Part shown: piece by piece, positions 9,011-17,727 of the stretch
Position numbering within the stretch: position 1 is the stretch's first letter
Layout of the letters: each line of letters opens with the position of its first letter
From: Ammonifex sp.
GTDB lineage: Bacteria > Bacillota > Desulfotomaculia > Desulfotomaculales > Ammonificaceae
Direction: 5' to 3'
NCBI GenBank assembly: GCA_003604985.1
Contig: QZIW01000087.1
Coordinates: forward strand, 1-50,149
DNA length: 50,149 nt
The notes under the pieces: model-generated
The model's database searches: none
The model's input: only the letters and a program-made list of their open reading frames with translations
Told to the model about the DNA's origin: nothing
Position numbers and translations under genes: made by a program

Positions 9011-9178
9011 GACGGAAACGGTCTACCGGCGTGCCAAGAGCGCCAAACCCGGAGCGACCGCAGGCGCCCGCCCACGGTTCTTGCCCTCTTACCGCACAAA
9101 TCCCGCGAACGGTAGTGGTTGGTAGACTTAGCACAAAAGAAAACAAAGAATACGGCAAAATTCGGGCAGTTTCGGGGC

Positions 9179-9206
9179 TTGCTGGTTCTAAGAAATGTAG
9201 TAGAAT
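9179..9206 (+). promoter_or_regulatory. putative promoter of the M23 peptidase gene
   Basis: TTGCTG at 9179-9184, a 16-nt spacer and TAGAAT at 9201-9206. If used, the transcript starts near 9213, which excludes translation starts farther upstream in the same frame. Confidence 0.5.
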
Positions 9207-9312
9207 ATCCTTGCGCTTCTTTTCTTCTTTTATCACGAAAACGCTTTATCGGAAGAAGAGAAAAATAGAACGGTACGGATACAACGAACCTCGAAGACCA
9301 GAGGTGGGCTTT

Positions 9313-10689
9313 TTGGGAGAACCGCGCTTACAATACAGAAGAAGGCGCTTTTACGGCATAAAGAGCATTTGGTCGCGTGAGTTTAAAGAGCAGCTTTGCG
9401 TGGTGGGAGCTGCTGTTGTTTTTGCGCTGGGCATCCTGTTATTCGCCTCCAGTCGGTGTGTTGTGATGGTCGATGGGGCACCGGTGGGCACCGTCGCGAA
9501 ACGGGGTATAGCCGAAGAGGTGGTTAGGATAATACAGCGCGAACAAGAGGATGCCCTCGGGCAGGCCGTCACGCTGCGGGGAAACGTTACCTATCGGAGT
9601 GTAAGGGGAGCCCGTGACGGGCTTTTAACCGCAGAGGAATTGAAACGGAGGCTGATCAGTGCCCTCCATTTGTATACGCCGGCGGCCGTGGTGCGTGTCG
9701 ACGGTGAGGAGCGGTTTTACTTTAGAAATAAAAAAACCGCGCGCGCTTTTCTTGATTCCGTACGGCGGATGTACACCGTAAAGCCTGATGAGTCGGTGTC
9801 TTTTGACGGAAAGGTTGACGTGGTGGTAAAAAGCATTCCCGTCGACCGGATCACCGGTACGGAGGAGGCTTTGTCCGCCGTCCGTACAGGAATAGAAGAA
9901 AACTGGCGCTATACGGTTAAAGACGGGGACACGTTGTGGGACATCGCGGCCGCGGAGAAAGTAACCCTGGAAGATATTATCGCGGCCAATCCGTCGCTGA
10001 ACCCCGACCGGCTCACGATCGGTCAGGTTATCGCGCTCCGCAGAGAAAAGCCGGTTTTAACCGTGGTTCAGGTGTTTGAAACCGTAAAAGAGGAGCCGAT
10101 TCCTTTTCCCCGGGAAGTGCAATACGACCGTAGCTTGCACCGTGGGCAGGTAAAGGTCGTTAAGGCGGGTAAGCCGGGCACTAAGGAGATAACTTACCGG
10201 GTAACGGTGCATAACGGCGTGGAAGTCAGCCGCGAGTTGCTCCGTACACGCCAGGTGAAAGCGCCCGAAAAGCAAATCGAGCGCCGGGGGAGCCTGTACC
10301 TTTTGGCCTCCCGGGGCGAGGGACGGGCGAGTCTCGGCTGGCCGCTCTCCGGGCCCATCCTTTCGGGTTACGGTATGCGCTGGGGGCGGATGCATACAGG
10401 GTTGGATATCGGCGCCGGATACGGTACTTCGGTGGGAGCCGCCGGCAGCGGTACGGTCGTCCGGGCGGGGTGGAACGGAGGGTATGGGCGTACGGTTGAA
10501 GTGGACCACGGCGACGGCGTGGTTACCCGGTACGCGCACCTTTCCAGCGTCAACGTCGGCACCGGCGAGGTTGTGGGGCGCGGCCAGAACGTCGGCCGGG
10601 TGGGTTCAACCGGGCACTCGACGGGTCCGCACCTGCATTTCGAGGTTCTGGTAAACGACGCACCGCGCAACCCGTTAAATTACCTCTAA
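9313..10689 (+). CDS. M23 family metallopeptidase with LysM and G5 domains
   Basis: A membrane-anchored peptidoglycan hydrolase, about 458 aa. It has a basic N-terminus, one membrane segment (about 25-47), a LysM cell-wall-binding domain (YTVKDGDTLWDIAA onward), a G5 domain (PIPFPREVQY to about KAPEKQI), and a C-terminal M23 domain with HTGLDIGAGYG and a final HLHFEV, the zinc-binding histidines of LytM-type endopeptidases. It likely cuts cross-links during growth or sporulation. The frame is open back to 9031, but GAGGTG at 9301-9306 and the promoter at 9179 favour TTG 9313; GTG 9304 is an alternative. Confidence 0.9.
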   Translation: MGEPRLQYRRRRFYGIKSIWSREFKEQLCVVGAAVVFALGILLFASSRCVVMVDGAPVGTVAKRGIAEEVVRIIQREQEDALGQAVTLRGNVTYRSVRGARDGLLTAEELKRRLISALHLYTPAAVVRVDGEERFYFRNKKTARAFLDSVRRMYTVKPDESVSFDGKVDVVVKSIPVDRITGTEEALSAVRTGIEENWRYTVKDGDTLWDIAAAEKVTLEDIIAANPSLNPDRLTIGQVIALRREKPVLTVVQVFETVKEEPIPFPREVQYDRSLHRGQVKVVKAGKPGTKEITYRVTVHNGVEVSRELLRTRQVKAPEKQIERRGSLYLLASRGEGRASLGWPLSGPILSGYGMRWGRMHTGLDIGAGYGTSVGAAGSGTVVRAGWNGGYGRTVEVDHGDGVVTRYAHLSSVNVGTGEVVGRGQNVGRVGSTGHSTGPHLHFEVLVNDAPRNPLNYL

Positions 10690-10736
10690 ACGAAAAATAA
10701 ACGAAAAATGGACCAAACCAGGAGTCAAAACATCGG

Positions 10737-10761
10737 TCTGGCTGTTCAGCCAGATTTTTTA
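10737..10761 (+). terminator. terminator after the M23 peptidase
   Basis: TCTGGCTG (10737-10744) and CAGCCAGA (10747-10754) form a perfect stem, followed by six T residues. Confidence 0.85.
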
Positions 10762-10827
10762 TTGCGGCAGCGGGCTCCGGCAGCCGGGGGTTGTGGTATA
10801 CTTATTTAGGTTAGCTTGTTTCCTGGT

Positions 10828-10922
10828 CCTTGTTCCAACATTCTGAATTCTGGATTCCGACTTCTGTATTCTTAACCTTAAACGTTGAACGTTGAACCTT
10901 GAACGGACCCTAAAGGTCCATC
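10828..10922. repeat. GTTGAAC-type intergenic repeat (family A, copy 1)
   Basis: A run of ATTCTGAATTC/GGATTC-type units, then 8-bp units of the type GTTGAACG, ending in a small hairpin GGACC-CTAAAG... with GGTCC at 10915-10919 and then ATC. Copy 2 at 39668-39759 follows the same order and ends in the same hairpin. Both copies lie 30 bp before an envelope gene. Confidence 0.75.
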
Positions 10923-10953
10923 AGTTTTATATACTGCCAGGGGGTATAAAAGG

Positions 10954-11517
10954 TTGTTTCTTTCGTTTAAAACGAGAAAGAGGTTTATTAAGGCGGTCTT
11001 TTGGGTTCTGGTCGTTGCTTTAGGCGTCGGGCTCGTAGGGTCTTCCGTGATTTGGACATCCCTCCCGGACGAACCCGTGCAGGAAACACCGGAGAACCAG
11101 GATAACCCGGTTGCTTCTCAAATGGAAAAGGCCGAAAAGCAAAAAGATATTGCAGCCCTTCTTTCCATAGCCGGGCGCTGTGCCGAAAGCGGCGACGTCC
11201 AAAACGCGGTGCGGGCGTATCAAAAGATTTTAAATGTGGCCCCGGAAAATTCAGCGGCACGGTTGGGCCTTGTAGAGCAGTATTTTATGGCGGACAATTA
11301 TCCGGAGGCGCTTTTGCAGGTGGAAGCTATTCTGAAAAAGGCGCCCGACCACCAGAAGGCGCTTTACTACCGCGGACTTATCCGTGCCTACGGTAGCGAG
11401 GATTATCCCGGGGCTGTCGCGGACCTGAAGCGTTTCGTCTCTCTGGCCAAGACCGGCCGGGAGGTGGAAGAGGCCCGGGATCTAATCAGAGAGTGGTCCG
11501 CGAAAACAAAGAATTAG
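10954..11517 (+). CDS. membrane-anchored TPR protein
   Basis: A 187 aa protein with an N-terminal membrane anchor (about 12-35), a charged linker and two to three tetratricopeptide repeats at about residues 65-170 (repeat cores such as GDVQNAVRAYQKIL and DNYPEALLQVEAIL). TPR modules mediate protein contacts, so this is probably a scaffold on the outer face of the membrane. The start is TTG with AGGGGG upstream. It lies between a cell-wall hydrolase and a membrane protease, which fits an envelope role. No enzyme signature is visible. Confidence 0.75.
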   Translation: MFLSFKTRKRFIKAVFWVLVVALGVGLVGSSVIWTSLPDEPVQETPENQDNPVASQMEKAEKQKDIAALLSIAGRCAESGDVQNAVRAYQKILNVAPENSAARLGLVEQYFMADNYPEALLQVEAILKKAPDHQKALYYRGLIRAYGSEDYPGAVADLKRFVSLAKTGREVEEARDLIREWSAKTKN

Positions 11518-11590
11518 CGAGTGAAGTGAAATAAATAAGTGTAAAACTCTTTTCTCATAATTACCACTATTAATGCCAGTCAGTCTTTCT

Positions 11591-11596
11591 TATAAT
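11591..11596 (+). promoter_or_regulatory. possible -10 box before the HExxH protease
   Basis: A consensus TATAAT 28 bp before the TTG start at 11624. No good -35 is visible at the right distance, so this is tentative. Confidence 0.3.
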
Positions 11597-11623
11597 TAAT
11601 TAACAAGAAGGGAAGGGCCTGAC

Positions 11624-12496
11624 TTGGCATTAGACACAGCACCGAAATACCGTAAAAGACCGTTCCGGCCTAAGAACTACCTGGCGTTCTTAATTATCAT
11701 TGTCGGGTGTTTCCTGTTAAGGGTTCCCTCTTTTGCCAGAATGCATATCAATGAGTTCCTGCGGGAGATTAATAGAGGTCTGGTTTCAGTTCAGTATGTC
11801 GGTTCGGAAAGGCTTTACGGCAGGTACAGTATTGTTTATTACCCGGCGGGCGAGGAAGAAGCGGCGAAACTGGTACAGTCGGCGGCGGAAAGATTTTTTC
11901 CCCGTGTGGCGGCGGAATTTGGGCTCAAGTTAACAAGGCGGGTACCGGTGGTCATCTACCGGGAGCAGAGCGAGTTAAACCGGTTTTTTGGTTGGCCTGC
12001 GGACGAAGGTACGATGGGGGTTTACTGGGCCGGGACGCTCCGGGTTTTGAGCCCTGCTTCATGGGTTTTGGAGACGGGCCCGGACTTTCAGGATACGTTT
12101 TTCAGGACCGGGCCGATGGTCCATGAAGCGGCCCACCTGATGGTCGATTACCAAACGCGCAGCAATTATCCGCGGTGGTTTACCGAAGGCCTGGCTCAAG
12201 AAATAGAGCAGCGGCTGACCGGGTTTGTCTTTGAACCCCCGGACAGCTTCACCGGGTGGTATCCCTTTTCCGCGCTGGAAAGGTTTGATTCCTTACCGGA
12301 TCAGCAACTGGCATATTACCAATCCCTCTTGATGGTACGATACCTTTACCAGCAAGGCGGCGAAACAATGATGTCGGAAATACTTTCGGATCTGGCCGGT
12401 GGATTTTCATTCACCCAGGTGGTAAACAGGAACCTCGGTTTTAACAGGTGCGAGTTTGAGGCGAATTGGCGGCAATGGGTGGACAAGGCGGGGTAA
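11624..12496 (+). CDS. membrane-anchored HExxH metalloprotease (peptidase MA-like)
   Basis: A 290 aa protein with an N-terminal membrane segment (about 19-36) and an extracytoplasmic domain. HEAAH at 167-171 supplies the zinc ligands and general base, and E188 in FTEGLAQ is a suitable third ligand, so this is a gluzincin of the peptidase MA-like group. The substrate is unknown; an envelope protein is likely. It starts with TTG 8 nt after AAGGGAAGGG. It stands between a TPR protein and murA, all in one direction. Confidence 0.8.
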   Translation: MALDTAPKYRKRPFRPKNYLAFLIIIVGCFLLRVPSFARMHINEFLREINRGLVSVQYVGSERLYGRYSIVYYPAGEEEAAKLVQSAAERFFPRVAAEFGLKLTRRVPVVIYREQSELNRFFGWPADEGTMGVYWAGTLRVLSPASWVLETGPDFQDTFFRTGPMVHEAAHLMVDYQTRSNYPRWFTEGLAQEIEQRLTGFVFEPPDSFTGWYPFSALERFDSLPDQQLAYYQSLLMVRYLYQQGGETMMSEILSDLAGGFSFTQVVNRNLGFNRCEFEANWRQWVDKAG

Positions 12497-12585
12497 GCCC
12501 GCTACCTGAGACCGTGAAGTTGAAAAGCCGCGGAATTTAAGTGCCGGTAAAAACCGGCGTATCTTGACCGAACGGAGGAAGATAT

Positions 12586-13920
12586 TTGTTTCCCAAAATA
12601 GTTGTTTGCGGCGGCCGACCGCTTAAAGGGCGGGTACGGATAAATGGCGCCAAAAACGCCGCTCTAGCCATGCTCTGCGGCGTGATCCTGGCCAGAGACA
12701 ACGTAGTCATTGATAATGTTCCTGATATAAGCGATGTCCGGCATATCATCCAGGTGATTACCCATCTCGGTGTGCGGGTTTCCTGGCGAAAAGGAGACAC
12801 GCTCTCCATTAATGTTCCCGCACTTAGAATGAGAGAAGCCCCTTATGAACTGGTAAAGAAACTGCGGGCTTCCAACCTTCTTCTTGGCCCCATGCTTGCG
12901 CGGTGCGGTGAAGTACGCATTCCCCTGCCCGGCGGGTGTAACATCGGGGCAAGGCCTATGGACTTGCATTTTAAAGGGCTCAGTGCATTGGGGGCGAGGT
13001 TAAGCCTGGATAAGGGCTATGTTTTCGCACGGGCCTCTCGCTTAAAAGGAGCCCAGGTGTACTTGGATTTTCCGAGCGTAGGCGCCACGGAAAACATCAT
13101 GATGGCTGCTTGCCTTGCAGAAGGACAGACCTTGATCGAAAACGCAGCCAAGGAGCCTGAAGTTGTAGACCTGGCGAATTTCCTCAACGGGCTGGGCGCC
13201 CGGATTTTTGGTGCCGGGACGGACGTGATCCGCATCGAGGGCGTGAAGGAACTTGGCCGCAGCGTCCAGTACAGTGTGATTCCGGACCGTATCGAGGCGG
13301 GCACTTTTATGATGGCTGCCGTAGCCACCGGGGGAAAGGTTGAGATTGAAGGGGTCATTCCGCGGCATATCCAACCACTTACCGCCAAGCTGCGGGAGGT
13401 GGGAGCGGAGATTGTTGAGGGCGAAGACACCCTTCTCGTGCAACGTACAGATGAGCCATTGCACTCCGTTAACGTTAAAACAATGCCTTATCCGGGCTTC
13501 CCGACCGATATGCAATCACAGTTGATGGCCCTGCTCAGCGTCACGCCGGGGACAAGTGTGATTGTGGAAAATATTTACGAGAGCCGCTTCCAGGTAGCGC
13601 AAGAATACCGCCGCATGGGGGCACGGATTAAGGTTGAAGGCCGGGTGGCAATAATCGAGGGGGTTCCCCGGCTTTTTGGCGCGCAAGTACGGGCGACGGA
13701 TTTACGGGCAGGTGCGGGTTTGGTGGTCGCCGGGTTGCTTGCCGAGGGCGAAACGGAGGTAAGCGGCGCCGATCTTATTTACCGTGGTTATAAGGATTTT
13801 GAAGACAGGCTTATCGGTTTGGGTGCGGATATTAGACGCAATAACGCCGTTGGTTCCGGTTTGGCTTTTGGAGAAAAAAGTGACATTGGGAGAAGGAATA
13901 TTACGACACGCCTCGAATAA
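12586..13920 (+). CDS. murA: UDP-N-acetylglucosamine 1-carboxyvinyltransferase
   Basis: Transfers enolpyruvate from PEP to UDP-GlcNAc, the first committed step of peptidoglycan synthesis. The 444 aa chain has K23-N24 of the UDP-GlcNAc site and the catalytic loop GGCNIGARP with C118, the residue modified by fosfomycin; since it is Cys and not Asp, the enzyme should be fosfomycin-sensitive. Starts with TTG after CGGAGGA. A small hairpin (GCCGG/CCGGC, 12543-12557) lies just upstream. Length and motifs are normal, although the last 25 residues are poorly conserved. Confidence 0.96.
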   Translation: MFPKIVVCGGRPLKGRVRINGAKNAALAMLCGVILARDNVVIDNVPDISDVRHIIQVITHLGVRVSWRKGDTLSINVPALRMREAPYELVKKLRASNLLLGPMLARCGEVRIPLPGGCNIGARPMDLHFKGLSALGARLSLDKGYVFARASRLKGAQVYLDFPSVGATENIMMAACLAEGQTLIENAAKEPEVVDLANFLNGLGARIFGAGTDVIRIEGVKELGRSVQYSVIPDRIEAGTFMMAAVATGGKVEIEGVIPRHIQPLTAKLREVGAEIVEGEDTLLVQRTDEPLHSVNVKTMPYPGFPTDMQSQLMALLSVTPGTSVIVENIYESRFQVAQEYRRMGARIKVEGRVAIIEGVPRLFGAQVRATDLRAGAGLVVAGLLAEGETEVSGADLIYRGYKDFEDRLIGLGADIRRNNAVGSGLAFGEKSDIGRRNITTRLE

Positions 13921-13987
13921 TAGCAAAGGGATTTTCATGAAAGCGACGCGGGGAAAGCTGTCTGAATAATTAAAATGTTAAGCGGAG

Positions 13988-14023
13988 ACGGTGTTGAAAA
14001 TGCACCGTTGAGCATATTTTTTG
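13988..14023 (+). terminator. probable terminator after murA
   Basis: ACGGTG (13988-13993) pairs with CACCGT (14003-14008); a T run follows after a short gap (14016-14022). Confidence 0.45.
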
Positions 14024-14149
14024 TCTTAGTTAACCAGTATATACGCTCTTTTAAAAGCTTGAGGGTTGGGAGGTGGAACGTTGCACGCGCCAGGCTCCCT
14101 GGGTCCGTAATCAGATGATTCAAAAACAAACCTAATTTTTAGTCGATTG

Positions 14150-14275
14150 CCTCTTACCATAAGAGGGTGGAGGTACCAAAGATATGCGTTTGGCCTTGCC
14201 GGGCAACCGGCAGATGGGGTGGGTTCAGGACTGAGATTTTTACCGGGCGGGCGCATCTTGAAGGGTACTAAATTT
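14150..14275 (+). ncRNA. candidate structured RNA leader upstream of the ferredoxin-dsr genes
   Basis: A nested fold is visible by eye. There is a hairpin CCTCTTA-CCA-TAAGAGG (14150-14166). It is followed by a closing stem GGTACC (14172-14177) with GGTACT (14264-14269), an inner stem AAGA-TA-TGCG (14179-14188) with CGCATCTT (14252-14259), and inside it a hairpin TGCCGG-GCAA-CCGGCA (14197-14212) with a GNRA-type loop. About 120 nt separate it from the first ferredoxin ATG. This resembles a riboswitch or protein-binding leader, but I could not match it to a known class. The remaining bases between murA and the ferredoxin (14024-14149 and 14276-14393) show no gene. Confidence 0.5.
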
Positions 14276-14393
14276 TTCAAGGGACCCTGGTTTAGGAATC
14301 GCTACCGCGCGTGTTGTCCTGGAAAACGATGGACTAAGGATAATAGGTTCGCTTCCAATTATGAATTATACAATTTTTTGAGGAGGTTTCGAA

Positions 14394-14579
14394 ATGTTCA
14401 TAGTTACGCGTGACGAATCCAAGTGCGATGCATGCGGTGAGTGCGTTGAAAGCTGTCCGGCCGGAATCCTTGTTATGGAAGACGGCAAAGTAAAGATTAC
14501 CGACGAGACGGCGTGCGAAGGTTGTGAAACCTGTATATCCGTCTGCCCGACCGGCGCAATTACCATTGAAGAAAGATAG
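14394..14579 (+). CDS. 2[4Fe-4S] ferredoxin, tandem copy 1
   Basis: A 61 aa bacterial ferredoxin with two complete CxxCxxCxxxCP motifs (CDACGECVESCP and CEGCETCISVCP), each binding one 4Fe-4S cluster. It has an acidic surface and no signal peptide, so it is a cytoplasmic electron carrier. A GAGGAGG site precedes the ATG. The second ferredoxin 200 bp downstream has the same length and about three quarters of the same residues. Position before dsrMK suggests it carries electrons to or from sulfite reduction; that is inferred from context. Confidence 0.92.
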   Translation: MFIVTRDESKCDACGECVESCPAGILVMEDGKVKITDETACEGCETCISVCPTGAITIEER

Positions 14580-14775
14580 TCTTAATACCCGTCACTGAGC
14601 AACTACCAGCCCGGTAGGACTGTAGACGAGCGTATCCTTGCGGGGTGTTCCCCTTCGATATTTAAAGCAGATACCATTTTTTGTTTGTTCGGTGAGTTGC
14701 CCGGAAGGAGGTGCTAAGTGTTAAGTCTTTAGGATGATGTGCTTTCGTTATAGTCAGCGGGAGGTTTTTAGGTGT

Positions 14776-14961
14776 ATGTGGATAGTTTCGCGGGATGAAG
14801 CGAAGTGTGAGGGTTGCGGTGAATGTGTGGAAGCTTGCCCGGCCGGGATCCTCGTGCTGGAAGCCGGGAGAGTCAGGGTTACGGATGAGACGGCCTGCCT
14901 TGGCTGCGAAACCTGTGTCACCGTTTGCCCGACCGGTGCGATTACGATTCAGGAGGTTTAG
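14776..14961 (+). CDS. 2[4Fe-4S] ferredoxin, tandem copy 2
   Basis: Second 61 aa ferredoxin, with motifs CEGCGECVEACP and CLGCETCVTVCP. I chose ATG 14776 since it gives MWIVSRDEAK, parallel to MFIVTRDESK of copy 1; the frame is open upstream to 14734, but those residues are not ferredoxin-like. GGGAGG lies 11 nt upstream, rather far. The 196 bp between the copies hold two small hairpins (CTACC/GGTAG near 14608-14622 and GGGG/CCCC near 14642-14653). dsrM follows 58 bp later. Confidence 0.9.
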   Translation: MWIVSRDEAKCEGCGECVEACPAGILVLEAGRVRVTDETACLGCETCVTVCPTGAITIQEV

Positions 14962-15019
14962 CTTCTTTTAATACCCCGATGATGGTTGGTTAGTAAATCG
15001 TTAAAAGGAGGTGCTGTGG

Positions 15020-15802
15020 TTGGAGCTTTTTGTCGGAAAAATCCTTCCTTATATAACGGTCGCGCTCTTACTCGGGGGGATCACGTGGCGTATCTGGCGC
15101 TGGATGATCGGCCGGATCGTTCACAACATTACGCTTTCACCCTTTCCTTCTTCCTGGGGGGCGGCGGTTGCCTGGATCCTTTGGCAGATCGTTAGTTTCT
15201 GGAACATCTTTAAGTTCGACAAGCCGTTGTGGGTCGGGGCATGGACAATGCACGTGGCGCTGGCATCGATATTCGGAGGACATGTTTTGGGTATCGCTAC
15301 GCTCGGTAATCAGTTCCACCTCTTACTGCCCTGGATAGTCACGGAAGCCCAGAGCGAGGCGGCGTCCAACGCTCTGGGAACGACTTTCGGCCTCATTTTT
15401 TTGGTAGCCCTGCTGTACCTTCTTTACCGGCGCTTCGCGGTGGAAAAGGTGCGGGTTATATCCGCGCCAAGCGATTATTTGCATCTTTTGCTGCTTATCT
15501 TGATCGTCGGTGTTGGCGACTACATGCGGGTCTTCCATGCGGTAGCGGTTGAATATGAGGCCGCCCGGGACTTCATGCTCGGGCTTATTCTTTTTCACCC
15601 GGGGCCGATGCCGGTAATTCACGAGACCGGCCTTATCAACTGGTATTTCTTCGTTCATTTTCTCGCGGTGCAGATCATGCTCATTATCTTCCCCTTCTCC
15701 AAACTGATGCACCCCTTCGGCATACTCTGGAACCGCTGGATTTACAATCGTCCGTACCCGGAACCACCCATGGGCCTGCCGGGCGTTAAGTTGAAGTTAT
15801 AG
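15020..15802 (+). CDS. dsrM: DsrM, membrane cytochrome b subunit of the DsrMK complex
   Basis: A 260 aa integral membrane protein of the NarI / nitrate-reductase-gamma type, with about five to six hydrophobic segments. Histidines in membrane segments (WTMHVALASIFGGH, DYLHLLLL, RVFHAV, FVHFLA) are candidate heme b ligands. DsrM moves electrons between menaquinone and DsrK. The ORF is open to GTG 15011, but AAAGGAGGT (15004-15012) overlaps that codon, so TTG 15020 is the better start. dsrK follows after 17 bp. As in other Gram-positive sulfate reducers, no dsrJOP genes accompany it in this window. Confidence 0.92.
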   Translation: MELFVGKILPYITVALLLGGITWRIWRWMIGRIVHNITLSPFPSSWGAAVAWILWQIVSFWNIFKFDKPLWVGAWTMHVALASIFGGHVLGIATLGNQFHLLLPWIVTEAQSEAASNALGTTFGLIFLVALLYLLYRRFAVEKVRVISAPSDYLHLLLLILIVGVGDYMRVFHAVAVEYEAARDFMLGLILFHPGPMPVIHETGLINWYFFVHFLAVQIMLIIFPFSKLMHPFGILWNRWIYNRPYPEPPMGLPGVKLKL

Positions 15803-15819
15803 GAGGGAGGTGAGCCAAG

Positions 15820-17259
15820 GTGCCTAAGAAAATCGTAAAAGGCCAAGAACTAAGCCAGCCTGCAAGGGCCTCTGCGAGGGTTCTCAAGCGACTTTACGTG
15901 CGGGAGATTCCCGACGAGGAAAAGCCGGCGGAGGCGCTGAAATGGTTGGATTATTACCGGAAAGACCGGCGTTCGCTGGTGATGGCCATGGAGTCGTGCG
16001 TGAAGTGCGGCGTGTGTGCCAACGAATGCCACGCTTACTTGGGTACGAAAGATCCGAACAACATCCCCGCAGGGCGGGCGGACCTGATGCGCAAAGTCTA
16101 CAAGCGGTATTTCACCGTTCAGGGACGTCTTTTTGGGAACCTGGTCGGGGCCGAAGATATTACCATGGATACCCTCGAAAAATGGTTCAGCTATTATTAC
16201 CAGTGCACTGAATGCCGCAGGTGCGGCCACGTATGCCCGTTCGGTATCGATACCTGTGAGGTTACCATGGCCGGCCGGGAAATCCTGTGGGGGATAGGCA
16301 TGATCCCCGACTTACAGGGCGCGGCGTCAGCGGCGGTCTATGAACGCGGCAACCAGGGGAACATGACCAAGCAGGCATTGATAGAAACCCATGACTTTCT
16401 TTCCGATGAAATTGAGGAAGAACGGGGCTTCCGCATGGAGTTTCCGGTTGACAAGCCGAACTCGGACATTCTGTATGTTCCTTCGTCGGCCGACTACCTG
16501 CTAAACCCTGAGACGCTGAAGGGCGCGTGTCAGTTTTTCGAATACGTAGGCGCCAACTGGACCATCTCTTCGCACATGACGGAAGCCGGGAACTTCGGCC
16601 TGTTGACGGAGCAGCATTCGGTCCAGCGTGAACTGGTAGAACGGTTATGGAGAACGGTCGCCGAACTCGGCATCAAGAAAATCGTCTTCGGCGAATGCGG
16701 GCACGGCTGGCGGGCATGGAAGATGTACACACCGACACTTACCGACTATGCCATCGCCGGGTCCGGTTATGACTACCACAACAGGGTGCCTATCGTGCAT
16801 ATCCACGACGAGGTAGCGGCATACGTCAAAATGGGGAAACTCAAACTTAATCCGCGGGACAACCGTCTGGCGCCGGTAGGAAAGTCCATTACACTGCACG
16901 ATCCCTGTAATTATTGCCGGGCCTGCAACCTGATCCAAAACCTTCGCGTGAATCTTTACGCTTCGGTGCCGGAGGTCCGGGAAATGACACCGAACGGGGA
17001 GAAAAACTTCTGCTGCGGTGGTGGTTCGGCGGTTCTTTACGACGACCCGGAAATGTATGAACTCCGGGGCAAGTTTTCCTTGAAGAAAGTGGAGCAGATT
17101 AAAGCTACGGGAGCAGACATCCTCTGTGCCCCTTGCTCTATCTGTAAGGCGCAGTTTTACGGCGTGCTAAAAGAATATCACCACCTGGATATCCCGATAC
17201 AAGGGCTGATTGACTTCGTAGGAGCCGCGTTAGTATTTAAGGGACACAGGCAGATATAG
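15820..17259 (+). CDS. dsrK: DsrK, HdrD-like iron-sulfur subunit
   Basis: The cytoplasmic catalytic partner of DsrM, 479 aa, related to HdrD. Two 4Fe-4S motifs (C60-C63-C66-C70 and C129-C132-C135-C139) are followed by the CCG-type region (HDPCNYCRAC, NFCCGGGSAV and CAPCSIC), which binds the noncubane cluster acting on thiol-disulfides. It is thought to reduce the DsrC trisulfide or disulfide formed in sulfite reduction. GTG start with a strong GGAGGGAGG site. A hairpin terminator follows 27 bp after the stop. Confidence 0.95.
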   Translation: MPKKIVKGQELSQPARASARVLKRLYVREIPDEEKPAEALKWLDYYRKDRRSLVMAMESCVKCGVCANECHAYLGTKDPNNIPAGRADLMRKVYKRYFTVQGRLFGNLVGAEDITMDTLEKWFSYYYQCTECRRCGHVCPFGIDTCEVTMAGREILWGIGMIPDLQGAASAAVYERGNQGNMTKQALIETHDFLSDEIEEERGFRMEFPVDKPNSDILYVPSSADYLLNPETLKGACQFFEYVGANWTISSHMTEAGNFGLLTEQHSVQRELVERLWRTVAELGIKKIVFGECGHGWRAWKMYTPTLTDYAIAGSGYDYHNRVPIVHIHDEVAAYVKMGKLKLNPRDNRLAPVGKSITLHDPCNYCRACNLIQNLRVNLYASVPEVREMTPNGEKNFCCGGGSAVLYDDPEMYELRGKFSLKKVEQIKATGADILCAPCSICKAQFYGVLKEYHHLDIPIQGLIDFVGAALVFKGHRQI

Positions 17260-17285
17260 GGGGGTGATGAGTCGAAGGGCGGTGG

Positions 17286-17318
17286 CCTACCGATTGCATC
17301 AATCGAGGTAGGTTTTTA
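17286..17318 (+). terminator. terminator between dsrK and dsrC
   Basis: CCTACC-GATTG (17286-17296) pairs with CAATC and GGTAGG (17300-17312, a GA bulge between), then five T residues. It implies that dsrC is partly or wholly transcribed on its own. Confidence 0.8.
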
Positions 17319-17383
17319 TGGCGGAGAGGACTTTCTTGGGGGATAAAAATCACATTTAACATTTTACGGAGGTGTTTCAAAGA

Positions 17384-17701
17384 ATGGCGATGATCAATAT
17401 TGGAGGGAAACAGGTTGAGGTCGACGAGGACGGGTTCATCCAGGACCCGGAGATTTGGGATGAGGAACTCGCAAAAGGAATAGCGCCGCTGGAAGAGGTT
17501 AACGAATTGACAGAGGACCACTGGAAGGTCGTACGTTACATCCGTGAATATTACCTGCGCACGGGTGTTGCGCCGATGATCCGGATGCTTTGCAAGAATT
17601 CCGGCTTCACGTTGAAGCAGATCTACGAGCTTTTCCCGACGGGTCCGGCCAAAGGCGCATGTAAAATAGCGGGGCTTCCGAAACCTACCGGCTGCGTGTA
17701 A
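17384..17701 (+). CDS. dsrC: DsrC sulfur-carrier protein
   Basis: The small sulfur carrier and co-substrate of dissimilatory sulfite reductase. From ATG 17384 it is 105 aa and ends in GACKIAGLPKPTGCV. C93 and C104, separated by ten residues, are the two redox cysteines of true DsrC, which separates it from TusE (one cysteine). GGAGGTG lies 9-16 nt upstream; ATG 17390 is an alternative start and GTG 17372 overlaps the Shine-Dalgarno. It is flanked by terminators on both sides, so expression can be set separately from dsrMK, fitting its role as an abundant soluble protein. Confidence 0.96.
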   Translation: MAMINIGGKQVEVDEDGFIQDPEIWDEELAKGIAPLEEVNELTEDHWKVVRYIREYYLRTGVAPMIRMLCKNSGFTLKQIYELFPTGPAKGACKIAGLPKPTGCV

Positions 17702-17727
17702 AGAAGGAATTATTCGGTTAGATTATC

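Noticed and set aside
9031-9312. Long N-terminal extension of the M23 peptidase
   Set aside because: It would be a basic, low-quality stretch before the membrane anchor, contains a promoter-like site at 9179 and lacks a Shine-Dalgarno.
14150-14275. Known riboswitch such as TPP, cobalamin or Moco
   Set aside because: A CTGAGA element near 14231 recalls the TPP box, but the rest of the TPP core is missing, there is no B12 box and the fold does not match what I know of Moco RNAs.
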